From: an uncultured Dyadobacter sp.
GTDB taxonomy: Bacteria > Bacteroidota > Bacteroidia > Cytophagales > Spirosomataceae
Length of the DNA stretch: 64,000 nucleotides
Reading direction: 5' to 3'
NCBI RefSeq assembly: GCF_946482605.1
Contig: NZ_CAMLSE010000030.1
Coordinates: forward strand, 1 to 64,000
The first letter of the stretch is position 1; each line of letters begins with the position of its first letter. Below, in pieces: positions 1 to 8,923 of the stretch. A program made the translations under genes and the position numbers. Below the pieces are notes generated by a model. It was not told where the DNA came from and did no database searches. It saw nothing but the letters and a program-made list of their open reading frames with translations.

Positions 1-90
1 CCTGGTAGCGCTTGGCTTCGTCATAGCAGCCTCTCGGACCGATCGGGTTTACGTGGCCCCAATAGTCTTCGGTTTGCGGATGCACCAGCG
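1..90 (-). pseudogene. Fragment of UDP-glucuronate decarboxylase-like SDR
   Basis: Read on the minus strand, these bases encode a continuous peptide containing HPQTEDYWG and NPIGPRG followed by YDEAK. This is the conserved core of UDP-xylose synthase/dTDP-glucose dehydratase-type SDR enzymes, and YDEAK is the catalytic YxxxK. The homology stops near position 88, where it abuts an oppositely oriented galE fragment. The left part may continue outside the window, so the piece could be the edge of a longer gene, but its 5' half is certainly not present to its right. The family assignment is from motifs alone. Its role would be nucleotide-sugar interconversion for cell-surface polysaccharide. Confidence 0.55.
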
Positions 91-111
91 CCAAGGTTGC
101 CAGCCAACTAA

Positions 112-684
112 CCTTATGGCAACACCAAAGCCATTGCCCAAGATATCATACGTGACCATGTTCATTCCGGTCCTGATCTGAAAGCGATCTCTCTTCATTA
201 TTTCAATCCGATCGGAGCTCACGAGTCCTCATTGATTGGTGAATTGCCCAATGGCGTGCCAAGCAATCTGGTCCCCTTTATTACACAAACAGCTGCCGGG
301 CTGCGTAGGTCGCTTACCGTTTTTGGTGACGATTATAACACGCCCGACGGCACCTGTATCCGCGATTTTATCCATGTAGTAGACTTGGCAAAGGCGCATG
401 TGAGGGCACTTGACCTGCTCGAAAAGCAATCGGATACTAACTATTACGATATATTTAATGTGGGTACAGGGGAGGGTTATTCCGTTCTGCAATTAATTAA
501 TGCTTTCCAAGAAGTCAACGGCGTGAAATTGAACTATGCAATCGGCCCGCGCCGTGAAGGAGATGTCGAACAGATTTATGCACAGTCCGATAAGGTCAAT
601 AACGTAATGAAGTGGCGTGCCGAAAAGACAATTGTAGATGCATTACGTGACGCGTGGAAACGGGAGCAGCAGCTAAAAAAGTAA
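112..684 (+). pseudogene. galE: UDP-glucose 4-epimerase, 5'-truncated (C-terminal ~190 codons)
   Basis: An open frame begins abruptly with PYGNTK, the catalytic YxxxK of GalE. It continues through HYFNPIGAHESS, LPNGVPSNL, GTCIRDFIHVVDLAKAH and FNVGTGEGYSVLQL, and stops at 684. These are diagnostic of GalE, which interconverts UDP-glucose and UDP-galactose for exopolysaccharide and LPS. The Rossmann half with GxxGxxG is missing. Immediately upstream the frame meets a stop and then antisense UXS-like sequence, so the gene is truncated by a rearrangement. Translation from an internal TTG near 232 is possible but would give an inactive protein. The 3' end is intact and of normal family length. 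Confidence 0.85.
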
Positions 685-959
685 GATACTTTGATGCAGC
701 AACGGATTGCAAACTTGAAAAAATTGAATGTCTTTGTTTTGAGGTTGGCCTGGTGACTTGATAGAGAGCTTAGCTATACTTTCAGCAGTGTAACTGTAAC
801 AGTGTCTGGAATCTGGTCAGTTTCCACGTTAACGACTCACCGACCAGTGCATGGAACGTTAAAAGGGGTGTTACCTTCGGATAGCACCCCAGTATCAAAC
901 CAATCATCAAGGAACGATGAACGAAGCATCGCTTTTGCTAACTGCTCAGGGCGGCGCTC
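685..959. other. Gap downstream of mobC with a 40-codon in-phase extension
   Basis: The two neighbouring genes converge here. On the minus strand the mobC frame stays open for 40 codons after its TAG (959 down to 840, ending at a TGA at 837-839). It encodes a protein-like stretch with RPEQLAKAMLRSSFLDDWF and an internal ATG at 929. It could be a small separate ORF or the former tail of the coupling protein. Nothing else convincing was seen between 685 and 836, and no strong terminator is present. Confidence 0.35.
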
Positions 960-2945
960 CTATTTGCTTATGATTAAATGCGAAAGCTCCGGATCTGAAA
1001 GCATCCGTTCCATTTCGGAAAAAATGATCGTTTCCACATCATCTTTAATCTGTTTATAGTTTGCTTGAATAACCTGGGGACTTACATTACGAATGACAGG
1101 TAAAGGCTTATGAGCCTGCTGCTGGCGATGAATAGCCTGGTGGTCATTAACAAGGGTGCAGTGGAATGTTTTAAGCTCGATAGGCCGCTCGGGGGTGTCA
1201 GCGCACATTCCGACAAACTCACCAGCACTTAAAGCGGCAATCCGCGACGCTGGAATTGCTGCATCGAGCTGTTTAGAGCGGTTTATGGAGGTGTCAGCCC
1301 GGTTGATAGAAAGACTGGTCCGGTCCTGGTTGATCCTACCGAAGCGCTCTGAGAGCTGCTTGGCAGTTTCACCAGTAACCTGGCCGCAAATGATATTACC
1401 GGTTATGTTCATGACTACATCGGCCAGCTCCCTTCCGTAATCTTTTCTGAGCTGGCTCAGGTCCTGGATACCAAGTGTGGTGGCTACCTTGTTTTGACGT
1501 GCGGTTGCAATCAAAGAATCGATGTGATTCAGATACACAGTGGGGAATTCGTCGAAAATCAGGCTGGATTTTAACTTATCTTTTTGATTGACTGCCTTAA
1601 TCAAGCGCGAAATATAAAGAGAGACCACAGCGCCATAGGTCATGATCTTACCTGGGTTATTGCCCATACAAACGATCTTTGGATGACTGCTGCTATTGAT
1701 ATCCAGGGAGAAATCATTGCCGGAGAGCACGTAGTATAGTGCAGGGGAAGAAAGGCGAGCCATCGAAATCTGCGCCGAAGCGATTTGTCCTTCCAATTGC
1801 TGGTTGGCGTGGTGAATGAAAGCGGATATGAACGGGTTGATCAGCACCTGAATCTCCCGCTGTGTCCTAAGCACCGAAAACAGTTTGGCATGCTCTGTTT
1901 GCATAAGCTCGACCGCATGCGGTAGCGTACAATACCTGCCATTCTGGTATTTTTTTAGAAACCAGATGATGGCAGTCAAAAAGTTGATCGGAGATTCAAC
2001 AAAGAAGTCACCCTGGCGGCGTATCCATTCGCGGTTCAGCCCCATCAGAATCGTCCGGGCCGATTCTGCGGCATCTGAAATGTCTGTCATCGAGTCTGGG
2101 TCCAGGGGGTTACACCGGTGGGAGCGGGAAAGGTCGTCAAAATTGACATAGTAAAAGGCTTTGGCAACCTGTTCGCTTGCGCGCACTTCCAGCCAGGTGT
2201 TGTAGGCAATACTGGTCAGATCATCAAACTTGAAGTCATAAATGAAAGCAGAAAAACCCTTTTTAATGTGCTGGGTGATGATATGGCGGATTACATAATA
2301 GGTCTTCCCCGAGCCGGGAGATCCCACCACTAGTATTCCCCGGAAGGGATTGATAAAGTTCACCCAGCTTCGGAGCATTTTGCCATTGTGTTTGTAATGC
2401 GCTTTCAGGTTCACTGAATATGGGTTTTCCAATAGATGCTGCTGTTGTGGAAAGCTCTCATTGTCGGCATTGAAGATATCGACAGTAATCTTTTGATGAA
2501 TAACTCTTGACATCCGGGATCCGCCCCAAAGCGCGAGCAGATAACTAGCCGAGCACCAGATCATATAGCTCATCACGTTGAGCTGATTTGTCTGAGTGAT
2601 CTGCAAAGCAGCGCAGGAAATGTAATAGCTCACAAGCCCGGTCAAAAGTGCATATACAGGCACGGCCAGTGAGAGCTTTTCATCTTTTCTGCCACGCACG
2701 CCTAAAAGAGAAATAAAAAGAAAGATCAGCGCTGCGACCCTGGACTTTTCAAAGCTAGAAAATAGACCCGTCCTAGCGATTTGATCCAAGATTTTGTCGG
2801 TAGCATTTCTGGTAAGCCCCCAATGTTCAAAAGCACCATAGCAGAAATAGTAATAGTGTATAAATAGCAGTGCAAGGCTGATGAACCTGCTCATATCGAT
2901 GATCCGGCGCAGAGCCTGTTCATTTTCTCCGGTGGTAGTAGCCAT
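960..2945 (-). CDS. mobC: Type IV coupling protein, MobC/TraG (YWFCY) family
   Basis: This is the inner-membrane ATPase that docks the relaxase-DNA complex onto the conjugation channel. The N-terminus has hydrophobic segments with the aromatic signature HYYYFCYGAFEHW (residues ~30-42), the YWFCY domain of Bacteroidetes MobC proteins, then further membrane helices up to ~145. Walker A is GSPGSGKT (residues 208-215) and the Walker B-like motif is SSLIFDEFP (~450). The length of 661 aa fits the family. It lies 10 bp downstream of the relaxase gene and is the last gene of the minus-strand module, as in other Bacteroidetes mobilisation loci. The open frame continues past its TAG (see the downstream gap). 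Confidence 0.92.
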   Translation of the reverse strand: MATTTGENEQALRRIIDMSRFISLALLFIHYYYFCYGAFEHWGLTRNATDKILDQIARTGLFSSFEKSRVAALIFLFISLLGVRGRKDEKLSLAVPVYALLTGLVSYYISCAALQITQTNQLNVMSYMIWCSASYLLALWGGSRMSRVIHQKITVDIFNADNESFPQQQHLLENPYSVNLKAHYKHNGKMLRSWVNFINPFRGILVVGSPGSGKTYYVIRHIITQHIKKGFSAFIYDFKFDDLTSIAYNTWLEVRASEQVAKAFYYVNFDDLSRSHRCNPLDPDSMTDISDAAESARTILMGLNREWIRRQGDFFVESPINFLTAIIWFLKKYQNGRYCTLPHAVELMQTEHAKLFSVLRTQREIQVLINPFISAFIHHANQQLEGQIASAQISMARLSSPALYYVLSGNDFSLDINSSSHPKIVCMGNNPGKIMTYGAVVSLYISRLIKAVNQKDKLKSSLIFDEFPTVYLNHIDSLIATARQNKVATTLGIQDLSQLRKDYGRELADVVMNITGNIICGQVTGETAKQLSERFGRINQDRTSLSINRADTSINRSKQLDAAIPASRIAALSAGEFVGMCADTPERPIELKTFHCTLVNDHQAIHRQQQAHKPLPVIRNVSPQVIQANYKQIKDDVETIIFSEMERMLSDPELSHLIISK

Positions 2946-2955
2946 TTGGTTTCGC

Positions 2956-4242
2956 TCACAGATGTATGGATATTTGTCTGCTTTTTTTCTTGGGACGCTT
3001 TTTTAGCTCCCATGGAAGATAATCGTCCTTGTTTTCGGGCATCATAACCAGTTTGAGAAGGCTCTCATCCTCAGTTGTGCGTGCAATGTGGTCTGTACAG
3101 TGCGGACTGGTCGGCTGATGTAGATTCGCTTTTGCAGGCAATGGCCCAGGTAGAGGTGTTAGATAAAGCGCATCCTGTGGCTGGATTGCCGTTGAAAATC
3201 CTGTGAAACGCTCCATCATTCTTGCAGGCTGATACTGCCCGCCAAGCCGGCTGGCTGAAAAAGTCCACCGCGTGCGGAAGTCGACAAAGATGATCTCTTC
3301 GAGCTCGCCGCTAGGTGATAACGCAAAAACTGGTTTCACACCATCGGCTGAAAGGTGAGCTGTCAGCTCAGAGAAGCTAGGCTTTTGAGCAGACCGCGCC
3401 GCGAGATCTATCAAGGCTTTCACACGCTGGTCTGGCTGCGCAAGATCAGCGCTGTTGGCTTTGAAACGCTGATGCAGGTGTGATAGCGTGGGTTTGCCAG
3501 CTATATCGCTAGCCTTGATTGGCACACCTGTTTTTCTTCCTTGATCCGAAAGCATCTGATAAACCAGTCCGCTGTGGCGGTGAATCTTTGTGCCTGGTCT
3601 ACCTGTTTTGGCGACAAGGTTGTAATGTCTGAGCACAGCGTTTAGCTCCAAAAGAGAGCGGTACTTAAAGTGGGGCAGCACCACAGAAAGCACCTGTGAG
3701 ACGGACTGCATGGCTTGCATCTTGCCGTATTGTAATTTCTGGGCGCTTTCGGCATTTTGTTCTTTAAGATCCCGTCCAGCGGCTTTGGTTAGTTGGAACT
3801 GCTTTTCGATGTAGCCTATCGCGTTGTTAGCTAAGGCCAGCCGGGTTGGAAATGCCTGAATACCGGCGCCATCTGCCTTAACGGTGACAGTAACAATATG
3901 CACATGGGGGTGCAGCATATCAAGATGCTGATAGACCAGATAAGGCTGCTCACCCATACCGATCTGGTCCATGTATGCCTGAGATATCCCTTTTAGCTTG
4001 GGGATGCTCAGCTGGTCGCCAGCATGAAAGGAAAGCACGATATGGAGCGTGCCTTTCTTGCATCTTGCGTTTAGCGCCAGCCGTTTGTGCAAAACATGGA
4101 CTCGTTGTTTAGCGGTCAGCTCATTTGCTTCACAGGGATAGTTGCCTGCCATGATGCATTCGGCCTGACCGGCCTTGACCTTGTTCTCGTTGTATTGGGC
4201 GCAGCGCTTGACCGAGCCGGAAGAGCGGATTATTGCAACCAT
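2956..4242 (-). CDS. mobB: Relaxase/mobilization nuclease MobB (HUH)
   Basis: This is the relaxase that would nick the transfer origin and stay bound to the transferred strand. The three-histidine metal site is HPHVH (H111, H113, H115) in the HUH region. The N-terminal conserved block QYNENKV (~17-23), usual in Bacteroidetes MobB/MOBP-type relaxases, is present. After residue ~220 the sequence is variable and basic, ending in a lysine-rich tail. At 428 aa the length is family-typical. It overlaps the upstream mobA gene by 13 bp, implying translational coupling, and is followed by mobC after 10 bp. The oriT itself could not be located with confidence; it is usually near mobA. Confidence 0.92.
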   Translation of the reverse strand: MVAIIRSSGSVKRCAQYNENKVKAGQAECIMAGNYPCEANELTAKQRVHVLHKRLALNARCKKGTLHIVLSFHAGDQLSIPKLKGISQAYMDQIGMGEQPYLVYQHLDMLHPHVHIVTVTVKADGAGIQAFPTRLALANNAIGYIEKQFQLTKAAGRDLKEQNAESAQKLQYGKMQAMQSVSQVLSVVLPHFKYRSLLELNAVLRHYNLVAKTGRPGTKIHRHSGLVYQMLSDQGRKTGVPIKASDIAGKPTLSHLHQRFKANSADLAQPDQRVKALIDLAARSAQKPSFSELTAHLSADGVKPVFALSPSGELEEIIFVDFRTRWTFSASRLGGQYQPARMMERFTGFSTAIQPQDALYLTPLPGPLPAKANLHQPTSPHCTDHIARTTEDESLLKLVMMPENKDDYLPWELKKRPKKKSRQISIHL

Positions 4243-4619
4243 CTTAAAGCAGCCTTCTTGCTACAAAGGTATATTTGCTGGATTTGACCGGCTATAAGCT
4301 GGCGGTCCCTCTGATGTCGGTCAAGCCAACTATCCAGCTGGGGTTGGTTGCTAGCTTTGGCGATCCTGTCGGCCGATAATGCAAGGGCCTCGCTTGCGGT
4401 GGCCAGGTGCCTTCTCAACAAGGAAAGCTCTGTGACCAACCCTTCCAGGGACGCATCACGATGGTTGATCGTGATAGGCTCTTGACAGATCAGCTTTCTG
4501 ATGTATTCGGCTAGGCTTCGGCAGGTAGTTTTCTGGCGCAGCGATTGTAGTTGGTTATATTGCTGGGCGTCAAGAGTAAACCAGATGTTGTACGATGATT
4601 TGGAAACGGGTTGCTTCAT
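4230..4619 (-). CDS. mobA: Relaxosome accessory protein MobA (ribbon-helix-helix)
   Basis: A 129-aa protein with NIWFTLDAQQYNQLQSLRQK followed by SLAEYIRKLI, the pattern of ribbon-helix-helix oriT-binding accessory proteins in Bacteroidetes (MobA/BmgB type). The C-terminal half is helical and charged. The family binds at oriT and recruits the relaxase. It sits directly upstream of mobB with overlapping reading frames and 39 bp downstream of the primase gene, the normal order for this module. The assignment rests on motif and position together; the fold is an inference. Confidence 0.82.
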   Translation of the reverse strand: MKQPVSKSSYNIWFTLDAQQYNQLQSLRQKTTCRSLAEYIRKLICQEPITINHRDASLEGLVTELSLLRRHLATASEALALSADRIAKASNQPQLDSWLDRHQRDRQLIAGQIQQIYLCSKKAALRWLQ

Positions 4620-4658
4620 TGCTTGTAACGTTTAATGATCCTTCGACAGATTTATAGC

Positions 4659-5579
4659 TCAGATAGAGAGCTCAAAGCCTAAGTTGGGATTAGGTCTTTG
4701 CTGGGCCGCGCTTTGGATTGCGACCAGGTACTGATTTAGGTCCTTGTAATTTTGATAAAGTACGCTTTTGTCGGCAAAATGGCCGTTTTCAGCCAGAGCG
4801 CGGCTTGTCAGCAGTCTACCTGCCTGATCTTGGTCCAGATACAGCTCGACCCGCTTGATGGTTTGCAGCTCAGGCAATGCTCTGGCAAAGAAGGCTACGG
4901 AATTGAGCACAAGATAATTTTCAGCATCTGTGTTTTGTTGATTGAGGGACCTATAAGAGAGAAAATCAAAAAAGCCCTCAAATACGGCGGTCTTCTCAGC
5001 TCCCCTCCCAAGGCGGGTAATATCCTTAGGCGAGGTGCTGATTTTACTGTACGGGTTTCGGAGCTCATAACCACCAGAATCATTGGCAAAACCTATGGCG
5101 TAATAAGTATTGTCTGCAATTTGGTAGTGTACCTGATGGCAATGCGCCCTGGCGATATCAAGGTCGATAGCCCGCTGTCCAAGGTAGGCGATCAGCGCAG
5201 GTTGTTGAAGGGGTTTGACATCGATAACGCTGATTTTGCTCTCCCTGATCTGCTTGTGCTGCGCGGGGATGGGCGGTTGCGCAGCGGGTAGCAAGACAAT
5301 ATCTGCTTTAAAACTATGAAGAAATTCTGCCACAGAGCATTGCCGGTAGCGAATACCAAAATCGATCAGGCTACCGCCCTTACCTTCTCCGAAATCATAC
5401 CACCTGTTAAGAGCCCTATTGACCTTGAAGGAAGGCGTTTTCTCTTGCCTAAATGGGCTGCGGTACCAGTAATTTATCCCGCTGACCTTGTCTGGTTGTA
5501 AACCTAACTTGGAAAGGTAGCTGACCAGATCGGTGTTGCGGACCTTATCGATAAATTCGCTGCTAGCTCCCTTGTCCAT
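4659..5579 (-). CDS. CHC2-like/Toprim DNA primase of the conjugative element
   Basis: A 306-aa protein. The N-terminus carries YRSPFRQEKTPSF (~39-51) and WYDFGEGKGGSLIDF (~60-74), the region matching the DnaG zinc-binding domain, but the zinc-ligand cysteines and histidine are absent. The C-terminal Toprim core shows AVFEGFFDFL (catalytic Glu) and LYLDQDQAG (DxD acidic pair). Proteins of this type prime the complementary strand after single-strand transfer or during element replication. The gene lies between the DUF3945-like gene and mobA on the same strand. A start at 5579 gives the usual N-terminus. The missing metal ligands suggest template recognition without zinc; this is an inference. 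Confidence 0.85.
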   Translation of the reverse strand: MDKGASSEFIDKVRNTDLVSYLSKLGLQPDKVSGINYWYRSPFRQEKTPSFKVNRALNRWYDFGEGKGGSLIDFGIRYRQCSVAEFLHSFKADIVLLPAAQPPIPAQHKQIRESKISVIDVKPLQQPALIAYLGQRAIDLDIARAHCHQVHYQIADNTYYAIGFANDSGGYELRNPYSKISTSPKDITRLGRGAEKTAVFEGFFDFLSYRSLNQQNTDAENYLVLNSVAFFARALPELQTIKRVELYLDQDQAGRLLTSRALAENGHFADKSVLYQNYKDLNQYLVAIQSAAQQRPNPNLGFELSI

Positions 5580-5626
5580 ATCGCTATTTTTTGGTGATAG
5601 CCGCCCAAAATCCCTTCAAGTCAGCG

Positions 5627-6385
5627 CTAGCTTGCTGATAATCCCTGGTTATGCTGCTGATTTTGCCCAATCGCCAGGCTGTGCTCGTAGTCTTTGCGCT
5701 GATCCTGCCCGCGCCCTTGGGTGCTTTCATGGATTTGCCGTCGGGCCGAGTTTTGATCGTAAGCAATGATGGCTTTGAACTGTGGGTTTGCTTCGATGTA
5801 TAGCCTGTGTTCAATTGCACCTTCAAGCAAGGTTACTTGCTGACGATTACCTTTCCGAAGCGATTCTAGCAGCCAGGCTTTACTTCCGGGATCATCAAGC
5901 TCTTTGAGTGGAAGTTTTGAAAGCTGGCCGGCAAGGTCGAAGCCGTAGTTTTGATGATAATATCTTATCGGGAAGTTTCCCGACGCCCCGGACTGCTTGA
6001 AGTCAAGGTGAATCCAGGTACGGTATTGCTGGCCGTTCCGGTCCAATAGCTGTTTTTCAACCGAGCGTCCTTGCAGCAGATTAAAGGCCTCTTTAAGGGT
6101 TATACTGCCTTGTCGTTGGATGTAGAAGCGTTGATTGAGCTTTTCTGTCTGGTCCTGATTTTGCAGGGTCGCTAAATAACTGTTGAAAAAGTATAGCCCG
6201 TTGCCCGGTGACTTTTTAAAATGCAGGGCACTGGATAGTTGATCATTTGAGAACCGGGCCACATGGTGCAGGGCGAACTCGGGCGACTGTTTGTTTATTG
6301 CTGATTGCAGTTGTTGATCCAGTCGGTCACCAAAACCGGTGTACTTGATCTGGGCTTTCAGGAATTCAAAGTTTCTGTTGTCCAT
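5627..6385 (-). CDS. Conjugation-module protein, DUF3945-like
   Basis: A 252-aa, glutamine-rich, soluble protein with no signal peptide or membrane helix. The segment ITLKEAFNLLQGRSVEKQL followed by YRTWIHLDF resembles the DUF3945 family found in Bacteroidetes mobile elements, whose biochemical function is unknown. The last ~50 residues are low-complexity, with many Gln, Asn and His. It is placed between traN (24 bp upstream) and the primase gene (47 bp downstream), so it is probably cotranscribed and may act on DNA processing rather than channel assembly. An 80-codon frame overlapping its 3' end looks like a shadow. Confidence 0.7.
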   Translation of the reverse strand: MDNRNFEFLKAQIKYTGFGDRLDQQLQSAINKQSPEFALHHVARFSNDQLSSALHFKKSPGNGLYFFNSYLATLQNQDQTEKLNQRFYIQRQGSITLKEAFNLLQGRSVEKQLLDRNGQQYRTWIHLDFKQSGASGNFPIRYYHQNYGFDLAGQLSKLPLKELDDPGSKAWLLESLRKGNRQQVTLLEGAIEHRLYIEANPQFKAIIAYDQNSARRQIHESTQGRGQDQRKDYEHSLAIGQNQQHNQGLSAS

Positions 6386-6409
6386 AGGTTCTGATATTTA
6401 AAGGCTCAT

Positions 6410-7255
6410 TCAAAGGGTTGTGAGATTGCGCAGGTCTTTGGCCCGGATATTTATGCGCAGGTTCCTATGAGATTGGGTCTCAAAAATCTGCGCGGATAGG
6501 TATTTCCGGCCCTCGAAGCTCTGCTGGGGAAGCACTACGACAACGGTCTGCTGCTGGCCGGTCAAAAGATGCACACTTGAAGGCTGCTGAAAGATCACTG
6601 GCAGCTCCACTTGTTGGCTGGATGTTCTTTTTGCGCGTGTTTTATCGCAGCTGAAAAACCGGATAGCTGAAAGCCGGTAATCGCTTTTAGAGCGGTTTTC
6701 GATGCTTAGGCGTACAAGTGTCCGCCGACCAATTACATAGATGCCTTCCAGGGTGGCTGACACCCCCTGGTTCGACGTATGCCGATTCAGATTTTGGCGC
6801 GACTGTTGGGCCCTGTCAACCTGGTTTTGAATTTCTGCCTGGTTGACGCCGATAATAAGGGCATGTGGTCTTGCTTTGCCAACACTATCGGGTAGGATCA
6901 CAAGATTTGTCGGAATCTGCCCGCTTTGGCAGCTGACCTGGAAGCTGAGAATTGTTCCGTCCGAGGTCAGAACGATCAGGCTGGTCGGGGCGATACTGTC
7001 GGTAGCAGCCTTGACCAGCAACACGTTGTCTGCGCCCGCAGCTTTTTTTGCCAGCAGTTGCTTGCTTCCAAGGTCGACGCTCCGAATTCCGTATGGGAAG
7101 CTTATGGCGATAGTCTGCGTACGGTTTACTTTCAGGGGAAGACTTGCTTTATCTGTAAGCTGAAAGTACTGAGCAGCCGACGATGCAGAGCCGGCAAGAT
7201 AAGCTGCCAGCATCAGGGGAATGCCCCAGGGCGATTTAAATAAATGGTATTTCAT
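6410..7255 (-). CDS. traN: Conjugative transposon protein TraN (DUF4138)
   Basis: A 281-aa exported protein with signal peptide MKYHLFKSPWGIPLMLAAYL ending near SASSAAQ. The N-terminal half (LKVNRTQTIAISFPYGIRSVDLG) is typical of TraN/DUF4138, the VirB9-like outer-membrane-associated component of the Bacteroidetes T4SS. Late in the protein, IYVIGRRTLVRLSIENRSKSDY and a beta-rich tail follow, as usual for the family. Its start overlaps the traM stop by 4 bp (ATGA), so the two are translationally coupled. The periplasmic location and channel-ring role are from family knowledge. Confidence 0.88.
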   Translation of the reverse strand: MKYHLFKSPWGIPLMLAAYLAGSASSAAQYFQLTDKASLPLKVNRTQTIAISFPYGIRSVDLGSKQLLAKKAAGADNVLLVKAATDSIAPTSLIVLTSDGTILSFQVSCQSGQIPTNLVILPDSVGKARPHALIIGVNQAEIQNQVDRAQQSRQNLNRHTSNQGVSATLEGIYVIGRRTLVRLSIENRSKSDYRLSAIRFFSCDKTRAKRTSSQQVELPVIFQQPSSVHLLTGQQQTVVVVLPQQSFEGRKYLSAQIFETQSHRNLRINIRAKDLRNLTTL

Positions 7256-8520
7256 GGCAAATTTGATTGATTATCCTTTAAAATAACCTGGTATCCCTCA
7301 GAGACACTCACCTGAACAAGCCGCGTTTTGCGCGCAAAAAAACCTTTGGCCATCTGGATGGAAGCGTCAGCAACCTGGGTGCCCAGTGAATTTGTTGCAA
7401 TATCCAGGTCAAGGCTCTGAAGGTTTTGACCAGCGGCTTGTTTAATTACTGTCCTGGGTAAGGAGCCAGGGATGTAAATGCCTTTTTGACCATCCAGGTC
7501 AAAGACGTGCAGATCTACCGGCAGCAACTGGCCATGGTGCTGAATGGAGCTGATATGGATCAACAATCTTTCTCCGGCTAAGGTGGACAGTCCAAAAAGC
7601 ATCGTGTTTTCCGGGACCACGGTTTGACCCGCTGCCAGCTCGCTGGTCAGTCTAAGCCGTACTAGGGATCCAGTGACCAGTTTCTGGTCACTTTCAATGA
7701 CCGCCGTCAGCTGCATTTGGGGCTCTTGTGCAGCGGCTTGCAAGGAGAAAAAGCCGCTCTCTGATACTTGCTCAACGGCAAGGGCAGCTGTTTGGCTACC
7801 GGCTGCAGTCAGGACGCCTACTGGTGCGGACTCGACAGGATAGCTGGTGTGAAGGGCTGGTAGGCGCCCGGTGCGCTGTGGCAGATTTTGCAGCGATGAG
7901 GGGTCCTGTATTTGAAGGATCTTATCGAGCATGCCATCGAGCTTTTCAAGTTCTGGATCCGGCTGCTGCTGCATGGCTTGGTCCTGAGCCTGGCTCATCA
8001 TCGCCTCCAGGTGATCCAGTTCGGACGGGGCACTGTTTGGCCAAATTTGCGGCGGCGGCTCTAAGGCGGGCTGCTGCGGCACCGATAGCGCCTTTTGGAG
8101 CGCATCCAGGCTTTTTTTGACCTTGTGCTCATCCGAATGTGGTGTGCGTTGGGCTGCCGCCATCTTCGATGGGTGAGGGGCGTCAAGTCCTCTTAGTGCA
8201 GACGCTGTTGAATCGGTACCGGCAGTGATGGTGCTGCTCAGATAGGGGTCTTTTTTTAACTGCTGGGCTCTCAGCACAGAGTCGCGTTGAGCTTTTCGGT
8301 AATAGTCCAGTTTACTCTCTGGGGAAGTTTGTTTCAAAAACGCGTCCGGCAGAGTGGTCAGCAACCCTTCACGGGGTGCTGCCGGCCCTGGGCTCACAGA
8401 GATGCTCTTGACCACCAATACATAGTAGATCGCTGTCAAGAAAGGAAGGGCGATCAGGGGCAACCACAAATAAAATCTACGACTATCTTCAACGCCGGTT
8501 GGATGGGTCTGCAAGTTCAT
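7252..8520 (-). CDS. traM: Conjugative transposon protein TraM
   Basis: This is the VirB10-like inner-to-outer membrane bridge of the Bacteroidetes T4SS. It has a short cytosolic N-terminus, a single membrane helix (FYLWLPLIALPFLTAIYYVL), then a long Gln/Pro-rich linker. The C-terminal beta domain has LVTGSLVRLRLTSELAAGQ and the GTQVADASIQMAKGFFARK block that ends TraM proteins. The start chosen at 8520 (MNLQTHPTG) puts the helix about 16 residues in and overlaps the upstream gene by only 32 bp. A start at 8577 would add 19 residues and an 89-bp overlap. It is coupled to traN by a 4-bp overlap. Confidence 0.88.
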   Translation of the reverse strand: MNLQTHPTGVEDSRRFYLWLPLIALPFLTAIYYVLVVKSISVSPGPAAPREGLLTTLPDAFLKQTSPESKLDYYRKAQRDSVLRAQQLKKDPYLSSTITAGTDSTASALRGLDAPHPSKMAAAQRTPHSDEHKVKKSLDALQKALSVPQQPALEPPPQIWPNSAPSELDHLEAMMSQAQDQAMQQQPDPELEKLDGMLDKILQIQDPSSLQNLPQRTGRLPALHTSYPVESAPVGVLTAAGSQTAALAVEQVSESGFFSLQAAAQEPQMQLTAVIESDQKLVTGSLVRLRLTSELAAGQTVVPENTMLFGLSTLAGERLLIHISSIQHHGQLLPVDLHVFDLDGQKGIYIPGSLPRTVIKQAAGQNLQSLDLDIATNSLGTQVADASIQMAKGFFARKTRLVQVSVSEGYQVILKDNQSNLP

Positions 8521-8920
8521 GTTCTGGTCGGTTTTGATTGGAAATACGGATGCTGTCTTGAATAAATGCTTTTTCAAGGCTGTCTAAATACAGCTCCATC
8601 ATTAGCTGCCTAAGGGGAGAAGGCCCCACCACCGGTAGGTTGCCGGGGCCATTACCGCGTCCTGCGGTGATTGGGGAGAATAGCGAGCTTCCTGTAAATC
8701 CCTGAAAGACGAGGCTACCTGCCGCCGCCAGGCCAGACGCAGCAAAAAGGAGCCAAAATGTTTTGAGTTTTTGTTGCGACTGACGCCTGTAGTGATGATT
8801 GAGCCCACTGGCCACACGCCGCTGGATGCGGGCTATTTTTTGAAAGATCAGCCTTGCTGCCTTCCCGGAGGCCGCATGGATTGCCGCTGGTTTTCGGCTG
8901 GGTTTGAATCGGTAAAACAT
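8489..8920 (-). CDS. Small membrane protein at the TraL position
   Basis: A 143-aa protein with a basic N-terminal third (many Arg/Lys/Gln) and one membrane helix, TFWLLFAASGLAAAGSLVF (~54-72), followed by a Gly/Pro-rich stretch and an amphipathic helical tail. It is flanked by traK (3 bp upstream) and traM (overlapping), exactly where traL lies in Bacteroidetes conjugative transposons. Sequence similarity to TraL could not be judged by eye, so the name is positional. It is probably an inner-membrane T4SS component, and its spacing indicates coupled translation with both neighbours. Confidence 0.6.
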   Translation of the reverse strand: MFYRFKPSRKPAAIHAASGKAARLIFQKIARIQRRVASGLNHHYRRQSQQKLKTFWLLFAASGLAAAGSLVFQGFTGSSLFSPITAGRGNGPGNLPVVGPSPLRQLMMELYLDSLEKAFIQDSIRISNQNRPEHELADPSNRR

Positions 8921-8923
8921 AGC

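Noticed and set aside
5584..5826. 80-codon minus-strand frame at the end of the DUF3945-like gene
   Set aside because: Fully overlapping in another frame, low-complexity reading, no start context. A shadow of the real gene.
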